Of a stretch of 64,000 nt of DNA, positions 1 through 9,725 are shown one piece after another. Under the pieces are notes generated by a model. That model saw only the letters and a list, made by a program, of their open reading frames with translations, ran no database searches and was not told where the DNA came from. The number at the start of each line of letters is the position of its first letter. The first letter of the stretch is position 1. The DNA lies in assembly GCA_902625885.1 (NCBI GenBank), contig CACODE010000009.1, positions 1 through 64,000 of the forward strand, read 5' to 3'. This DNA comes from an uncultured Candidatus Poseidoniales archaeon. Its GTDB lineage: Archaea; Thermoplasmatota; Poseidoniia; Poseidoniales; Poseidoniaceae. The position numbers were made by a program, and so were the translations under genes.

Positions 1-2
1 AT

Positions 3-161
3 TGGTTGCTCAACAAGAACAAGAAACTTGATGTTCGCATCGCTATGGCGCAGTCCAAACTGGAAGAACTCTACGAGGACCCAAACATTCCACCCGAATT
101 TGGGACGTTGATCTTGACCATCAACACCGAACTTGAACGCATTTTGACCGAAGTGCTCTGA
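3..161 (+). CDS. UPF0147 family protein (C-terminal fragment)
   Basis: Reading frame 3 is open from the left edge to a TGA and gives 52 residues; the start lies outside the window. The segment DVRIAMAQSKLEELYEDPN, then PP and a final ELERIL helix, resembles the second half of the small archaeal UPF0147 family (about 90 residues, all-helical, function unknown), which has a similar 'DPNxPxxxRTLI...ELE' pattern. The family call rests on remembered consensus, so it is moderate. It converges on the AI-2E permease with one base between the stops. Confidence 0.6.
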   Translation, partial: WLLNKNKKLDVRIAMAQSKLEELYEDPNIPPEFGTLILTINTELERILTEVL

Positions 162-162
162 T

Positions 163-1599
163 TCACTCTTCCTCTGCATCGTCGGAGAGAGCAAAAACCA
201 AACGGCCGAGGAAGAGCCGTTCCATCACGCTCAATTTCCCCTCAGTGACGATTTCTTCAAACTGATTTCGCCACTTTGTTGGAAGCGGCATGTGGTCAAT
301 ACCGACCCGTATGAGCTTGATTTGGTCGATGCTAAGTCGCCCCCTTCGCAGGGCATACTCTGAGGCGATGCGTGCTGAAATGAGTTTCACCTGGTCGTCG
401 GTGTAACCGAGAACCGCCTGCAAATCCGTCAGCATGCGCTCCTCATAGGCCGTGATTCTTCCGTCTTTGATGGCTTCTCTCCACGCCTCTTCTAGGGTCG
501 GCGCCCGCTCGGAGAGAAGGATAGCCAACGGTCGAGTTGCCTCAATGTTCTCGAGGACAATCTTGAGAATCACCACGAGAGGTATGGACAAGATCATGCC
601 GACGATGCCCCAAACCCAGAACGAAAAGGCGGTGACAACCAAAAGCAACACCGGCGATATGTCAAGGGCTCGTCCCGCCCATCTGGTCTCAATGACGTTG
701 CCCCACAGCTGCTGATTCGTTAGCAGCAACGTCGTGAGCAACAACAGCAACGACGGATCAAGCAAGATGAACCCGAGAAGTAGCGGTGGAATGGTGGCAA
801 GAAGCGAACCAATGTAGGGAACATAATTCAAAAGGAAGGTCAGGAGGGCCCAAGTAAACCACAAGTCGATACCGAAAAAGAACATAATGATACCAGCACA
901 GACCCCCGTTCCGAAACCGACACCTGTTTTTACAACGACGTAAGTGTTGACGCTGGCTTCAATTTGGTCGCGTATCATGTGCACGCGTTCGCTCGCCCCC
1001 CCCGGGTAAGCCCGCTCAATCCGACCCGGTAGCAAACTCGCTTCGAAGATGATGAACAGGAGAAAGAACAGCACCGTCAAACCGGTGATAAGAAACATAC
1101 CGACACCGGACAAGAGACCGTTAATGGCGTCTGAAAGTCCCGATCCATCCTCCAACAAGCCCATGTCGGCGAGGTCTTGGTCCAACGTTCCGTTGACACT
1201 GGCACCGCCGTCCAGTATGGATTGACCGATAACAGGCATGCCCTTGACATCGGTCCATCGCTCGTCAAGGAGTTCGGTGTACTTATCCATGCGTTCTTCG
1301 TTTGACAAGAATGCGTCGGCCTGCTGGTAGGCGAAAAATCCGGCAGAGACGACGATCAAAATCGCCAGCATGAGCATCGTGATGTAGGACAGCATGATGG
1401 GGAAACCTTTGGCCGAAAGGTAGTCGGCTCCGGGTTTCAAGACGAAATATATCCCTAAGGCGATAAAGAGCGGCTGTAGAACATCGACCAGCTGAATGAG
1501 CCACACCGTGACGAGCGTCATGATCACGGCAGCGTGCGAAAGCCCGGTGAGGCGCTGACGGAAGTTTTCACTCGTCCATTGCGACTTAGCGCCCTCCAT
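163..1599 (-). CDS. AI-2E / PerM family membrane permease with C-terminal helical extension
   Basis: Integral membrane protein of 478 aa. Two hydrophobic segments lie near residues 22-90, then a soluble stretch, then several more between about 165 and 365. The family hallmark NYVPYIGSLLATIPP (about residues 255-270) identifies the AI-2E transporter (PerM/YdiK) family, whose members move small molecules or ions; the substrate cannot be told from sequence. Beyond about residue 370 there is a charged, helical extension of roughly 105 residues (for example AYEERMLTDLQAVLGYTDDQ) that the usual family members, about 350 aa long, lack; it looks cytoplasmic and TerB-like in style. The gene starts 25 nt after the MFS stop, so the two are probably one operon. 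Confidence 0.85.
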   Translation of the reverse strand: MEGAKSQWTSENFRQRLTGLSHAAVIMTLVTVWLIQLVDVLQPLFIALGIYFVLKPGADYLSAKGFPIMLSYITMLMLAILIVVSAGFFAYQQADAFLSNEERMDKYTELLDERWTDVKGMPVIGQSILDGGASVNGTLDQDLADMGLLEDGSGLSDAINGLLSGVGMFLITGLTVLFFLLFIIFEASLLPGRIERAYPGGASERVHMIRDQIEASVNTYVVVKTGVGFGTGVCAGIIMFFFGIDLWFTWALLTFLLNYVPYIGSLLATIPPLLLGFILLDPSLLLLLTTLLLTNQQLWGNVIETRWAGRALDISPVLLLVVTAFSFWVWGIVGMILSIPLVVILKIVLENIEATRPLAILLSERAPTLEEAWREAIKDGRITAYEERMLTDLQAVLGYTDDQVKLISARIASEYALRRGRLSIDQIKLIRVGIDHMPLPTKWRNQFEEIVTEGKLSVMERLFLGRLVFALSDDAEEE

Positions 1600-1624
1600 G
1601 AGGGAACCAACACCCTTGGGGTCT

Positions 1625-2992
1625 TCAAAACACCCCAGCGGGTGATTCCGACGTTGTTTCCTCAGGTAAGGGGCTCATTTGTGGAAGCCTCATCGTCAAC
1701 AATGCGGAGATAACCATCAAAATTCCACACAAATGAAACGCCGTGTGGTAATCAAACGGGTACGCCCCGTTGACGGTTAACTCCCAAACAAAGCCTCCAC
1801 TCAGTGGGCCAAAGATTCTTGCGAACGCCGTCATGGATTCTTGAGCTCCCATGACAATACCGAGATCGTAATCCTCATCCTTGGCAATCCTGGTCAGGTA
1901 GGTGCTGGCCGAAGGCTGGAACAGACCGTTGCCAATCGCCACGAAAGAACAGACAAGAATCATGTGAATCAAGGCTCTTGAGGCCTGCGTGTAAGGGATA
2001 AGCGTCAATCCAATGCCCGTCAGCAGAATCGAAACGGGTATCAGGCGACGGGTGCCGTATTTCCGGGTGAGTGGGCCGATGAGCACGGCCTGAGTGAAAA
2101 TTCCAAAGAGGCCAATCATGGCAAAAATACGCCCGTTGTCCTGCTCCGAAAAGCCAAGGCCGCCGGCTGAAGGGTCCATTTCCGTGTACAAGATGAACAC
2201 CGCATGCATCACGGTAAAACCGAAAATGAACAACATGGACACCCATATCATCGCACCGATGCTTCGGGTCCGCAACATGCTGACCGAGTTGGAGGCCATC
2301 GAGGCCATTTGTTGACGCCAAGGTCGGTCGTCAGCAGATTTCTTGGCTTCTTCTAAATCAATGGATTCGGTTAGGTAGCGTCCGGCGAGAAGCAAAGATC
2401 CAGCCGACAGGGCGCTTGCAATCACGCAGGGAAGGAGGTAAGGATAGGTGTCAAAAATCGTACCCCCAAAGAATCCCCATCGCTCTGCAGGGTTTGAGAA
2501 TTCCCCGCCGATAAACGGGCCGATGGTAAAACCAAGACCAAACGCAGCACCGATGAGGCCCATTCTTGTCGCCAACTGTTGCGGGGAGGTGACGTCACCG
2601 ATGTATGCGCGAGCCACGGCGATGTTGCCGTTGAAGACACCGGCAAGGAAGCGCATGGCGAGAGCAAAAAGCAAGGTTTTGGAGAACCCGAACGCCGTGA
2701 AAAACACCGTGTTGCCAACCAACCCAATCATAAGCACAGGACGGCGACCGATGCGGTCGGAGAGCGAACCCCAAAACGGAGAAAACAAAAATTGTGCAGC
2801 AGAGTAAGCCGTCATCAGAAGGCCGACCCACAAGCCAATGCTGACAGCATCCTGCCCTTCCGCAAGGTCCTGAACAAGGTAGGTGAGGAAGGGAATGATG
2901 ATGCCGAAGCCAATCATGTCGATCATGGTCACGAGGAACAGGACGACAAGAGCGCCTTGTGTTGATTCCCGTGATGTCAACATGTTGCTCAC
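1625..2992 (-). CDS. MFS transporter (TetA-like multidrug/metabolite exporter)
   Basis: 455 aa with about 12 hydrophobic segments. The loop after TM2 carries the MFS motif A, GSLSDRIGRRPVLM, and TM5 shows a motif-C-like glycine run (GAAFGLGFTIGPFIGG), which is typical of drug:proton antiporters of the TetA/DHA1 type. It therefore probably exports a small molecule at the cytoplasmic membrane; the substrate is unknown. The open frame begins with GTG at 2992; an ATG at 2983 preceded by GGTGA is an equally good start. It lies 62 nt downstream of lonB on the same strand and 25 nt upstream of the AI-2E permease. Confidence 0.88.
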   Translation of the reverse strand: MSNMLTSRESTQGALVVLFLVTMIDMIGFGIIIPFLTYLVQDLAEGQDAVSIGLWVGLLMTAYSAAQFLFSPFWGSLSDRIGRRPVLMIGLVGNTVFFTAFGFSKTLLFALAMRFLAGVFNGNIAVARAYIGDVTSPQQLATRMGLIGAAFGLGFTIGPFIGGEFSNPAERWGFFGGTIFDTYPYLLPCVIASALSAGSLLLAGRYLTESIDLEEAKKSADDRPWRQQMASMASNSVSMLRTRSIGAMIWVSMLFIFGFTVMHAVFILYTEMDPSAGGLGFSEQDNGRIFAMIGLFGIFTQAVLIGPLTRKYGTRRLIPVSILLTGIGLTLIPYTQASRALIHMILVCSFVAIGNGLFQPSASTYLTRIAKDEDYDLGIVMGAQESMTAFARIFGPLSGGFVWELTVNGAYPFDYHTAFHLCGILMVISALLTMRLPQMSPLPEETTSESPAGVF

Positions 2993-3054
2993 CGGTACGG
3001 AGAGAACACCGCTTTTAGTAGCCCACCCCTATTTCCAGCCAAGGGTATGCTTTC

Positions 3055-5127
3055 TCAGACCAAGGATATCTTGCTCTGAACCTCAGGCGTCAAGCGATCA
3101 ATAACGGCTTCAAGGCGCTCAACCAAACTGGCTTTTTGCTCGTGTTTGATGAGCGCATACTGCATCACTTCGTCAAGTGTGTCCACCGCAACAACCTCCA
3201 CCATGTTCTCAAACCGGTCGTCAAGCAGCACGTCCTGCATGTTTGCACGAGGTACAACGATGGTCTTAACACCGGAGCGAGCAGCGGCTTCTATCTTTGC
3301 CGTCACCCCTCCGATAGGGAGGACTTCACCGCGGACAGAAAGCGACCCGGTCATGGCCAAATCCTGCCGAATCGGAATGTTCTCCAAAGCGGAGATGATG
3401 GCCGTGGCGATGGTGATGGACGCCGAATCCCCGTCGACGCCGTGGGTATCAACGAATTGTATGTGAATGTCGTAATCCGAAATGTCCTTGCCCGTGAGTT
3501 TCTTGATGACGGCGCTGACGTTGGTGACGCTTTCCTTGGCGAGGTCGGACAGTCCGCCAGTGGCGTGAATCTTCCCCCCACCGCCTTGCGACGGCGTGAC
3601 GAGTGCTTCGACTGGCAGCATGATGCCACTGAAATCCGAAAGCCCTGAGTTGGCCCCAAGGACGGCGAGACCGTTGACGCGGCCGACGCGCTGGCCGCTG
3701 TTGACCAACATGGCGTAATCTTGGCGTCGCTCAATCATTCTGTCGGCAACCTGTTGCTCGAGCGGTTTGGCGATGTTGCGAGCGCCAAGCACGTGCTCAG
3801 CGGACGTGAACGGTGCACCCGCTTCGACAGCGAGATCGCCAGCGATGCGCACCAACCCGCCCAACTCACGCAGGCGCAGGGAGAGTTTCCCGCGACGCCC
3901 GGCCCGTCGTTGGGCCTCACGCAGAATCATGGACACGGCGCTCTTGTCGAAGTGGGGAATCTCGCGCACCGTGTCGAGGTCTCGCAGAACTTCTTGGGCA
4001 ATGAACCGAATGAGGCGGCGACGGTTTCGAGAGGTGTCGGGCATTTCCGAATTCACGTACACCTCGTAGCCGTATCCACGAATACGGGAGCGCAGCGCTG
4101 GGTGCATCCCTTGGATGGCGTCAAGGTTTCCGGCGGCGATGAGAATAAAGTCGCAGGGAACGGCCTCGGTTTTCGTAAGGGCTCCTGAGGAGCGTTCTGA
4201 ACGACCGGAGATGGGGAACGCTCGGTCCTGCATGGCGGTGAGCAACGCTTGCTGTTCTTCCAAACGCAGGAGGTTAATTTCGTCTATGTACAGCACACCT
4301 TTGTGAGCACGGTGAATGGCTCCGGGTTCGACCCGATCGTGAGCCGGCGTCTCCATGCCACCGGACTGGAACGGGTCGTGGCGAACATCGCCAAGCAGCG
4401 AGCCTGAGAGTGTCGCTGTGGCATCAACAAACGGCGGGAGTTCGTTCGTGTCGTGTTTCACCAAAACTTTGGGAATGCGGCTGTTGTCAACGGCTCCGAG
4501 CCTGCTTCGAATGAACATGTACCCGAAGACGAGAAGGAAACCGCCGAACAGCAGGGTGAACAAGTCCTGGGATTGCAAAGCGGCAATAAGCAACAGAAAG
4601 CCGATGGCGGCAAAGGCGATGAACAACATTCGTTGCGATTTTTCCCGTTGTTGACGAATGGCTTCCTTTTGGACCTTGACGATACGTTCTGCCCGACCCG
4701 CTGGGACGGTTCGAACTCTCGGGACGTTTTCGTCGTCTTCGTTCGGGTAAACGAGAACGTCCTCTAAGGCGTCTTTTGGCAAGAGATCCGTCATTGAGCG
4801 AGCCAACATGGATTTTCCAGTTCCAGGGTCTCCAATCATCATCATGTGCCGGCGTTGTTCAGCGGCTTTTTTGATGACGACCGAACCGGCCTCTTGACCG
4901 ATGACCTGGTCAACAAGACGTTCTGGAATGGGAACATCGGCTGTTGATTCAAAATCCACGCCAGCAATCCATTCATCCACCGAAGCAGCCAAGACTTCGT
5001 CAGCACCTGTTGGCTCAGGAGACCAAACGGTGGTAACGTTCTCCGAGGCTTCATCGTGGCTTTCGCTGATGTCAACAGGAGCCTCAGCGAGGTCGTCCGT
5101 AGAGGGTTTACCCTTTTCTTCCGCCAC
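3055..5127 (-). CDS. lonB: Archaeal membrane-anchored Lon protease (LonB)
   Basis: ATP-dependent serine protease of the archaeal LonB type, the main membrane-tethered quality-control protease. Walker A is GDPGTGKS (near residue 100), followed by an inserted membrane hairpin ([18 protein letters not shown] and [15 protein letters not shown]), then Walker [11 protein letters not shown] and the C-terminal protease domain. The catalytic Ser is in DGDSAS (about residue 565) and the Lys in [10 protein letters not shown] (about 610), so the Ser-Lys dyad is intact. The ORF track opens at 5145, but the GTG at 5127 is preceded by a good Shine-Dalgarno (GAGGAGAGG, 7 nt away), giving 690 aa; this start is preferred. 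The acidic N-terminal 60 residues are low-complexity. The MFS and AI-2E genes follow on the same strand. Confidence 0.95.
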   Translation of the reverse strand: MAEEKGKPSTDDLAEAPVDISESHDEASENVTTVWSPEPTGADEVLAASVDEWIAGVDFESTADVPIPERLVDQVIGQEAGSVVIKKAAEQRRHMMMIGDPGTGKSMLARSMTDLLPKDALEDVLVYPNEDDENVPRVRTVPAGRAERIVKVQKEAIRQQREKSQRMLFIAFAAIGFLLLIAALQSQDLFTLLFGGFLLVFGYMFIRSRLGAVDNSRIPKVLVKHDTNELPPFVDATATLSGSLLGDVRHDPFQSGGMETPAHDRVEPGAIHRAHKGVLYIDEINLLRLEEQQALLTAMQDRAFPISGRSERSSGALTKTEAVPCDFILIAAGNLDAIQGMHPALRSRIRGYGYEVYVNSEMPDTSRNRRRLIRFIAQEVLRDLDTVREIPHFDKSAVSMILREAQRRAGRRGKLSLRLRELGGLVRIAGDLAVEAGAPFTSAEHVLGARNIAKPLEQQVADRMIERRQDYAMLVNSGQRVGRVNGLAVLGANSGLSDFSGIMLPVEALVTPSQGGGGKIHATGGLSDLAKESVTNVSAVIKKLTGKDISDYDIHIQFVDTHGVDGDSASITIATAIISALENIPIRQDLAMTGSLSVRGEVLPIGGVTAKIEAAARSGVKTIVVPRANMQDVLLDDRFENMVEVVAVDTLDEVMQYALIKHEQKASLVERLEAVIDRLTPEVQSKISLV

Positions 5128-5154
5128 GTGTGTTCCTCTCCTCACTCCCCTTTA

Positions 5155-5171
5155 GGGGTATGCTTTTCGGT
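5155..5171 (-). promoter_or_regulatory. Candidate promoter element of lonB
   Basis: On the minus strand CCGAAAAGCATACCCCTA lies about 30-45 nt before the preferred lonB start: a purine/A-rich BRE-like half (CGAAAA) followed by a weak TATA-like half (GCATACC). A near copy, GAGAAAGCATACCC, occurs at 3043-3056 before the MFS gene. Recurrence and spacing support a promoter role, but this is pattern inference only. Confidence 0.35.
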
Positions 5172-5200
5172 AAAGCCCGCCAAGGGGTCATAAACTTGTT

Positions 5201-8200
5201 TCAAAGGCCTCTGAGCCGGTCGAGGTATTGTTGACCGTAATATGCCCACTGCTCCATAGTCCAACCCGCCGGCAGACCACCGGGTGGAAGCGGTGGTCCC
5301 GTAAGTTGGGGAGTGGGTGCATGGTGCACAGGTGCAACCGCAGGAGCGGTGTATGGAGACGCCTGTTGAGCGACTGGAGCGCCGTACAGAGGCGTGTGTT
5401 GAGCGACAGGAGCCGAGTATGGAGCTACCTGTTGAGTGACTGGTACGCCGTATGGAGATACCTGTTGAGCGACTGGAGCGGTGTAGGGAGCAGGTTGTTG
5501 GAACAGTTGCTGTGCACCACCGTACATGGAATTCGCCACCAAATCATGGGCTGGCAGGGTTGCTTGATTCCACTTGAGTTCCTCAGGCTGGCCGCGATTG
5601 TTCCGCATGAACATCAGGCCTAGAAGGGCCGCCACAATGAGCACGCCTAGGACAATCAAAATCACGTCGGTGTTCAAAGCACTGCTGTCGTCTTCTCCGG
5701 AATTGCTCTGAACGCTGTCGGATTGGCAGGTGGCTCGAGAGTCCTCACATGCCGTTTTGTAGTCCGCTTTGAGCGTCATCAGAATCTGCTCCAAAGCGGT
5801 GACATCACCGGTATCATCGGTGGCGATCTGTTCCTCTGTATCTGCGATATCGGCCTCTAGGTCGCTCAAGTACCAAGCGAGCAGTTCATCATCCATTTCG
5901 CCCGGCGAAGGCAACGATTCGGTGGTGAGCCATTTTGTGGTTTCAATGGTCTTGTATTCCTGTCCGCTGACGTCCACTGCACGAACGGCAAGACCGATGT
6001 AATCCATGTTTCGCATGCCGTTGACCCGCGCATAACCGCCGTCACCATAAGAGGAAGGGAGGTTCATTTCTTGGCTCCAACCGGTGATCGAGCGAGACAT
6101 GTCAAGGTCGTATTCCCAAAATCCATCGCAGGTGCCGGAGAGCTCGTTGCAAAGCGACCACGTGACGGTAATCACGGTGTACACCGGCGCACCATCAGTC
6201 AGTGAAAAGTTGGCGGTGGGTGTCTGCGTTTCGTAAGTGTTCATCATGTTGACGTACATGTGTCCCGAACCATCGTCGGTTTTGGCGACATAGAACGGCA
6301 TGGAGTCAAAGACGTTCACCACGATTTCATAGCTGTTCGTGGCGTAGCCGTCCGTGGTCGAGATGGTGACCACCTGAACGCCAACTTCCTCAAATTCAAG
6401 GATAAGGTCACCTGTAAGCAACCTGGCCGAACCTCTTTCGGTGGACTGTGGGTTGTTCACCCAATAGGTGCCCTGTGGGCTGTCGATGTCCGTCAAACGA
6501 CTGTTGAGGTTGATGATTTTCTGCCGGTTCGTCTTCAGATCAATTTCCTCAATGTCCGTCATGTCCAGACGTGGGGCATCGTTGACCGGATTGATGCGAA
6601 TGGTGACGGTCTGATCGGAAAACTGCTCGCCATCACTGGCCCTGAGCGTGACGACGGTTTCGCCGTTCACGTCGTCATCCACGGTTTGGTAGCCTAGCGT
6701 GTTGCCGTTGAGTTCTACGGCGATAACCTCTGGATTTGAATTCTCGATGATTTGAAGCGAAAGCATGGAGGCGTCAACCGCCGCACCGGTATCGTCGGTG
6801 TCAGAGAGGTAGGAACTGAGCAGCAAAAAGCCAGTGCTGCCCTCGTCGACGACTTGTATTGGCAGGCCGTCCCAACGAGGTTGCCCATTCTCAATCACGT
6901 TGAACAAGAGCGTTCCGTATGGGAGTTCTCCATCCTGGGAATAGTCGGCACCGTCATCCACCCTGATTTCGATGCCTTTCTGTCCGAGAGGGCAACCGTT
7001 GTCGTGAGGGAAGCGCACTTCCAATTCTTCACTGGAGGCGTGCCAAGCAACGAAGTTCGGACTGGTGGAGGTGATGAGGAGGTCCGAGAGCGGGGTCTCG
7101 GGGTCGAAGACATGGCCCACCATGCTGACTCTGGTGCTCAGGTCGCACATGACGGTGGGCACCGGACTGGCCGTGATGACCGGTCGTCCGTTAGCGAGTT
7201 CAAACAGTTTCTGCGATGTTGCCCAACCGCTTGTTTGGCCACGGCTGTCCACCGTTCGCGTGCGAATGTCATAATCGCCGGCAGCCATGGCGCCGATTGG
7301 CGTGACGAAATATTCCCGCCCTTCTTGTGCTGAATCCCTGTAGAGCACGTTTTCTCCACCCGAGACAACGCTAGCGTCCCAGATGTTCTGCCCGGTCGGT
7401 GAAACCTCTACCTCAAACGACATGGTATCGATGGTGTCGACATTATCGTTGGCATCGCCCTTGGCAAGAATGGTGACAAAACTGCCGCGCTCAACGACGT
7501 TTGATCCAATCGCTTGAGGCGATTTAACCATGGGCGGTCGGTCGTGGTTTACACCCATCTCGGCCACGTTATTGGTGCCCGCCATGTCGCCAGAAATCCC
7601 CACCAGACGGGCGCCGAAGTTGGTGGACCACACGCTGCTTGGCAAGTTGGAGGTGTCAAACGTGGCCGTGGCTGTCAAGTACGGCGAACCCTGAGCTGAG
7701 TTGAGCGTTGGTATGGCTACCGAATCAATGGCTGTGGAGGTGGCTCCGTTTTTGTAGAAAAACTGGAGCGAGCCCCCATTGCTGTAATCGAGGTCGCCGG
7801 TGTTGCGAACGTCAGCCTGCAACGTGAGCGTGTCGCCCCTGACGTAGGAATTGGTGCCTTGGTTATTTGACACGGACAAGCCTGAAACACCGATGTCCAT
7901 CTTGGGACCCATCGTCGAGTCGATAGCGTGATACACGTGGGGTGAGCTGCCACCCACGGAGACTGAATTGCCGCTCATCAAGGCAGCCACAACGATGGCT
8001 TTGTTGATGCCGCCGGGCACCACAGAGGTGGGCACTGACGTCCATGACTGCGTTGTCTGGGTGGAGGACACGGTCACGCTGTGAAAGGCAGAGCCCGTTC
8101 CTGAGTTTTTGGATTTGTAGGTGTCACCGGCGGTCAACCAGGCCATCCAGCAATTGTAGCCATGCGGGATGCCTGATGAATAGGAGTATCCGGTGCAGTC

Positions 8201-8806
8201 CTTGTCGACAAGAGCGGCGTAGAGTTTCATGTTTGAAGCGGCTGTTCCCGAACCCTTGTACCTGTAGGAGATGCTGATGTCGTAGTTTCCTCCGTTCTGT
8301 GAAATGGCCGCTGACATACCGTAATTGTTCACGGTGCTGTGCATGCCTCCGCCACTCGAGAATTGGTTGTCGTACGTGTCGTAATTTGACGAGGCCCCGG
8401 ATTGCCTTCGGTCGGTTCGGTCGCCGAAGTAAGCATCCGGCGCTCCGCCGGTGGTCCAAGCCCAGTTGTACGGTGCTACGTTGCCTGCACGAGCGGTATT
8501 CGTTGATCCGAACGAAGCCGACATGTACGTAATGTAGACATACTCGTCAGGGTGGTTGACCTTGATGGCGTGGTGCGCATCGGAGCCTCCTCCTTGTTTG
8601 GAACAATGGCCACAGTTGTCCGATGATATGTATTGACCAAACACAACGTGACCCGGGCTGGTCGCCTGTGAGGGGTTCAACACGACCGGCTCTTCTTTAA
8701 GAGCCTCGGTTGGCAATGATTGCCAATGCCCAACCATGCCCGCCATGAGGCTGCCCAGGAAGATGCCGACGATGGCAAAGGCGATGGCTTGCGCTGCGTT
8801 TTTCAT
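5201..8806 (-). CDS. Large membrane-anchored surface protein with CGHC thioredoxin-like N-terminus and cadherin-like domains
   Basis: 1201 aa. Residues 1-30 form a signal peptide. The mature N-terminus has a CGHC motif at residues 65-68 in a region (FGQYISSDNCGHCSK, then DEYVYITYMSASF) resembling Omp28-like thioredoxin-fold domains; CGHC is the active-site sequence of protein disulfide isomerases. Beta-rich Ig/cadherin-like modules follow (IRINPVNDAPRLD near residue 750). One membrane helix (VILIVLGVLIVAALLGLMFM, about 1045-1065) leads to a cytoplasmic tail with five 11-residue PYxAPVAQQ repeats and a terminal PAGWTMEQWAYYGQQYL motif. Predicted topology is outside-in with a C-terminal anchor. 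A role in extracellular disulfide exchange or adhesion is inference. A TATA-like CATATACC sits 25 nt upstream. Confidence 0.8.
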   Translation of the reverse strand: MKNAAQAIAFAIVGIFLGSLMAGMVGHWQSLPTEALKEEPVVLNPSQATSPGHVVFGQYISSDNCGHCSKQGGGSDAHHAIKVNHPDEYVYITYMSASFGSTNTARAGNVAPYNWAWTTGGAPDAYFGDRTDRRQSGASSNYDTYDNQFSSGGGMHSTVNNYGMSAAISQNGGNYDISISYRYKGSGTAASNMKLYAALVDKDCTGYSYSSGIPHGYNCWMAWLTAGDTYKSKNSGTGSAFHSVTVSSTQTTQSWTSVPTSVVPGGINKAIVVAALMSGNSVSVGGSSPHVYHAIDSTMGPKMDIGVSGLSVSNNQGTNSYVRGDTLTLQADVRNTGDLDYSNGGSLQFFYKNGATSTAIDSVAIPTLNSAQGSPYLTATATFDTSNLPSSVWSTNFGARLVGISGDMAGTNNVAEMGVNHDRPPMVKSPQAIGSNVVERGSFVTILAKGDANDNVDTIDTMSFEVEVSPTGQNIWDASVVSGGENVLYRDSAQEGREYFVTPIGAMAAGDYDIRTRTVDSRGQTSGWATSQKLFELANGRPVITASPVPTVMCDLSTRVSMVGHVFDPETPLSDLLITSTSPNFVAWHASSEELEVRFPHDNGCPLGQKGIEIRVDDGADYSQDGELPYGTLLFNVIENGQPRWDGLPIQVVDEGSTGFLLLSSYLSDTDDTGAAVDASMLSLQIIENSNPEVIAVELNGNTLGYQTVDDDVNGETVVTLRASDGEQFSDQTVTIRINPVNDAPRLDMTDIEEIDLKTNRQKIINLNSRLTDIDSPQGTYWVNNPQSTERGSARLLTGDLILEFEEVGVQVVTISTTDGYATNSYEIVVNVFDSMPFYVAKTDDGSGHMYVNMMNTYETQTPTANFSLTDGAPVYTVITVTWSLCNELSGTCDGFWEYDLDMSRSITGWSQEMNLPSSYGDGGYARVNGMRNMDYIGLAVRAVDVSGQEYKTIETTKWLTTESLPSPGEMDDELLAWYLSDLEADIADTEEQIATDDTGDVTALEQILMTLKADYKTACEDSRATCQSDSVQSNSGEDDSSALNTDVILIVLGVLIVAALLGLMFMRNNRGQPEELKWNQATLPAHDLVANSMYGGAQQLFQQPAPYTAPVAQQVSPYGVPVTQQVAPYSAPVAQHTPLYGAPVAQQASPYTAPAVAPVHHAPTPQLTGPPLPPGGLPAGWTMEQWAYYGQQYLDRLRGL
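5345..5495 (-). repeat. 33-bp tandem repeat encoding PYxxPVxQQxx
   Basis: About five in-frame copies of an 11-residue unit (PYTAPVAQQVS, PYGVPVTQQVA, PYSAPVAQHTP, LYGAPVAQQAS, PYTAPAV...) lie in the cytoplasmic tail of the surrounding gene. Copies differ by a few substitutions, so the array is old enough to have diverged. Confidence 0.75.
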
Positions 8807-8825
8807 GTCCTAGCCTCAGACAGGA

Positions 8826-8840
8826 GGGTATATGAAACAC
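8826..8840 (-). promoter_or_regulatory. Candidate TATA element between divergent surface-protein gene and trmI
   Basis: On the minus strand GTTTCATATACCCTC is centred about 25 nt before the ATG of the 1201-aa surface protein, the spacing expected for a leaderless archaeal transcript. On the plus strand the same bases include AGGAGGG, a possible Shine-Dalgarno 3 nt before the trmI ATG, so the site may serve both genes. Confidence 0.4.
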
Positions 8841-9725
8841 TCGCTTTGTTGTCTTATGTTTAAAAGTGAAAAAAAAACGAAAAGCGATGTTGGTTTGTTC
8901 ACAGAGAACCTTAACACCACCCGCCGGTTGGCCGCTCATGTGTCCAGTGAAACATGGGCTGTTTTGCTCGAAGAGAACGGCAAAACCCACGTCGTGGAAC
9001 TGGTGGACAAGCAACAGAAAATCAAAGGTTTGGGCGTCCTCAATCCTGTGCAGCTCCTCGCCAACATCAAGGTAGGGCAGATGGTGGTCATCGGACAGAA
9101 GGAGCTTCTTCGCTTGCCTGCAAGGCTTCCTGAACTCAGCAATGGCATGAAACGGCGGGCTCAAACCATCGGCAGCAAGGACGCAGGATTTTTTGTGGCA
9201 AAACTCGGTTTGGGCGCAAACGACCGGGTCCTCGAGGCCGGTATTGGCAGCGGGGGTCTCTCCCTCTACATCCAGCGGGTATTGGGGCCAAACGGGGTGC
9301 ACGTCACGGTGGAGCCCCGAGCGGAACATGCGGAAGTAGCCCTTGAAAACCTGCGTCGAGCCTCGGCCTGTTGGGACGGCGGGCCGCAACATCACCACTT
9401 CGAAGGTCATCTCGAGGGCGTCGTACCGTCGATTCAATCCGCCGTTGATGAATTTGAGGCTGTCGTGCTCGATCTACCGGACCACCCTTCAGCCATAGAG
9501 GTAAGCGCTCCAATGCTGTCCATTGGGGGCCGGCTGGCCTGCTACTGTCCCGTCACCTCACAACTCGAGCGTGCGTGGGAAGCCTGCGAGGACGCCGGTC
9601 TGGTCGTGGAGTGGGCGGGTGAACTCATGCAGCGAGAGTGGGGGCGCGCCTCCAAGGGCGGCATGAGGCCGGTCAACGGACCGTTCGGACACACCGCATT
9701 TCTTCTCGTGGCCCAACGGCGTTGA
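8832..9725 (+). CDS. trmI: tRNA (adenine-N1)-methyltransferase, TrmI family
   Basis: SAM-dependent enzyme that forms m1A in the T-loop region of tRNA (positions 57/58 in archaea). The Rossmann fold shows the SAM-binding loop VLEAGIGSGGLSLYI (about residues 135-150), preceded by the family's substrate-side segment GSKDAGFFVAKLGL, and motif IV is VVLDLPDHP (the D-x-P region). The N-terminal ~100 residues form the small beta domain (ETWAVLLEENGKTHVVEL). Length (297 aa) is slightly above the usual 250-280, largely from a lysine-rich leader (MKHSLCCLMFKSEKKTK); the start may be at a later codon. It converges with the next gene, whose stop follows directly. Confidence 0.85.
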   Translation: MKHSLCCLMFKSEKKTKSDVGLFTENLNTTRRLAAHVSSETWAVLLEENGKTHVVELVDKQQKIKGLGVLNPVQLLANIKVGQMVVIGQKELLRLPARLPELSNGMKRRAQTIGSKDAGFFVAKLGLGANDRVLEAGIGSGGLSLYIQRVLGPNGVHVTVEPRAEHAEVALENLRRASACWDGGPQHHHFEGHLEGVVPSIQSAVDEFEAVVLDLPDHPSAIEVSAPMLSIGGRLACYCPVTSQLERAWEACEDAGLVVEWAGELMQREWGRASKGGMRPVNGPFGHTAFLLVAQRR

